A DNA stretch of 14,496 nt from Cyclobacteriaceae bacterium (GTDB lineage: Bacteria > Bacteroidota > Bacteroidia > Cytophagales > Cyclobacteriaceae). A program made the position numbers and the translations under genes. The notes below the pieces were generated by a model, which had not been told where the DNA came from, made no database searches, and saw only the letters and a list, made by a program, of their open reading frames with translations. The stretch is from contig CANHCD010000016.1 in the NCBI GenBank assembly GCA_947458795.1, positions 1 to 14,496 of the forward strand, given 5' to 3'. This document shows, in pieces, positions 14,158 through 14,496 of the stretch; within the stretch, counting starts at the first letter, position 1; the number at the start of each line of letters is the position of its first letter.

Positions 14158-14189
14158 CAGCGGAGATTGAAACATCTCCGCTGTTTTTT
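14158..14189 (+). terminator. Intrinsic terminator of the lipoprotein/copy B unit
   Basis: A perfect 10-bp stem (CAGCGGAGAT at 14158-14167 with ATCTCCGCTG at 14174-14183) has a 6-nt loop and is followed by T6. It begins 17 bp after the copy B stop. An alternative hairpin sharing its right arm is possible (14142-14153 with 14168-14179). Confidence 0.88.
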
Positions 14190-14195
14190 CTTGAA

Positions 14196-14291
14196 GGTGT
14201 CCGTACCCGTAATGGAATCGACTTCAATGTGAAAAGCGTGGGTCCATTGCACTTTTATTTTGAACACCGCTTCACGGACATTCCTGGTTAA
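14196..14291 (+). pseudogene. 3' remnant of a second lipoprotein gene
   Basis: An open stretch of 31 codons plus TAA matches the C-terminus of the lipoprotein at 12030-13439 at 26 of 31 residues (both contain HFYFEHRFTDIP). It has no start codon and no ribosome-binding site, and is joined on its 5' side to the terminator of copy B with only 6 bp between T run and first codon. The rest of the gene (about 438 codons) is missing. It is therefore a deletion remnant and not expected to be translated. Confidence 0.85.
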
Positions 14292-14332
14292 GTCCGTTTC
14301 ACTTCTTTTTTTAAAACTTAAATTCTATTCCT

Positions 14333-14496
14333 ATGAAAAATGCAACCTGGTTGGCGCTCCTATTTTTCCTATCCTTTCCCAATGCGATGGCTCAAAAGCT
14401 TGATTCCATTTTTTCACGATCTAACCTCAATTTTTCTTACGGGCTTTCTAATGATTTCCGTTCTTACGATCCTATACCAAGAGATTTTTACTTTGA
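14333..14496 (+). CDS. Second small exported protein (copy B'), cut by window end
   Basis: ATG at 14333 opens 54 codons to the window edge without a stop. The N-terminus (MKNATWLALLFFLSFPNAMA, then QKLDSIF) is a Sec signal closely matching copy B, and the first mature strand (LNFSYGLSNDF against LSFNYGLSHDF) is conserved. After that the copies diverge at once (RSYDPIPRDFYF against FACCVDTNDKLP). The spacer to the lipoprotein remnant is 41 bp, as for copy B. It now follows a terminator and a gene remnant, so it needs either readthrough or its own promoter. Confidence 0.85.
   Translation, partial: MKNATWLALLFFLSFPNAMAQKLDSIFSRSNLNFSYGLSNDFRSYDPIPRDFYF

Larger units (their letters stand above)
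13344..14458 (+). repeat. Diverged tandem duplication, unit 852 bp
   Basis: Segment 13344-13606 (last 31 codons plus stop of the lipoprotein gene, the 41-bp spacer, and the first ~42 codons of copy B) is repeated collinearly at 14196-14458. The offset is 852 bp at every landmark: lipoprotein stop 13439/14291, small-gene start 13481/14333, and spacer 41/41 bp. Similarity begins abruptly 7 bp after the terminator T run. In the 96-bp lipoprotein tail I count 22 base differences, mostly at third codon positions. Confidence 0.88.

Noticed and set aside
14196..14496. Insertion sequence or phage attachment site causing the repeat
   Set aside because: There is no transposase, no terminal inverted repeats and no exact short direct repeats; the copies are diverged and collinear, as in an old tandem gene duplication.

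Overview
The window looks like chromosomal DNA from a Bacteroidota species. A marine Cyclobacteriaceae/Algoriphagus-type organism is my best guess, made from protein style rather than a search. Supporting signs are weak Shine-Dalgarno sequences, A-rich spacers before starts, candidate promoters of the TTG-N17-TAnnTTTG type, many Sec, Tat and lipoprotein signals, and Bacteroidota-flavoured families (DUF4407, exported RraA-like proteins). No rRNA, tRNA, CRISPR array or insertion sequence was seen.

Layout. Positions 1-93 hold the last 30 codons of a plus-strand gene, possibly an aldo/keto reductase. It shares a bidirectional terminator with the convergent gene typA/bipA (153-1958, minus). A 434-bp divergent spacer follows, with an 11-bp inverted repeat. 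Next is a tight four-gene plus-strand operon (2393-7125): RraA-like, enolase superfamily, RraA-like, enolase superfamily. It closes with an intrinsic terminator. A bile acid:sodium symporter-family transporter follows (7210-8295, probable TTG start). It overlaps tail-to-tail with a secreted SGNH hydrolase (8288-8938, minus). Then come a DUF4407 membrane/coiled-coil protein (9168-10295) and a convergent VIT1/CCC1-type metal transporter (10398-11117, minus). A 912-bp spacer follows that contains two orphan terminators and a possible 39-codon ORF. The right end holds a lipoprotein gene and a small exported protein gene (12030-14140), then a decayed duplicate of that pair: only the last 31 codons of the lipoprotein gene, followed by a second small-protein gene cut by the window edge.

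How the genes may work together. Both RraA-like proteins carry Sec-type signals and both enolase-superfamily proteins carry twin-arginine signals, so the operon should encode two aldolase/decarboxylase-like plus dehydratase-like pairs in the periplasm. Enolase-superfamily enzymes commonly dehydrate sugar acids to 2-keto-3-deoxy acids, and RraA-like class II enzymes act on 2-oxo acids. A periplasmic sugar-acid dehydration/cleavage route, with the downstream transporter importing an organic acid, is therefore a reasonable but untested inference. This is the best candidate in the window for an undescribed system.

The second notable region is the right-end tandem duplication. It has an exact 852-bp offset, mostly synonymous divergence and a truncated first gene. 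This points to an old lipoprotein/partner cassette that was maintained in two copies and later partly deleted.
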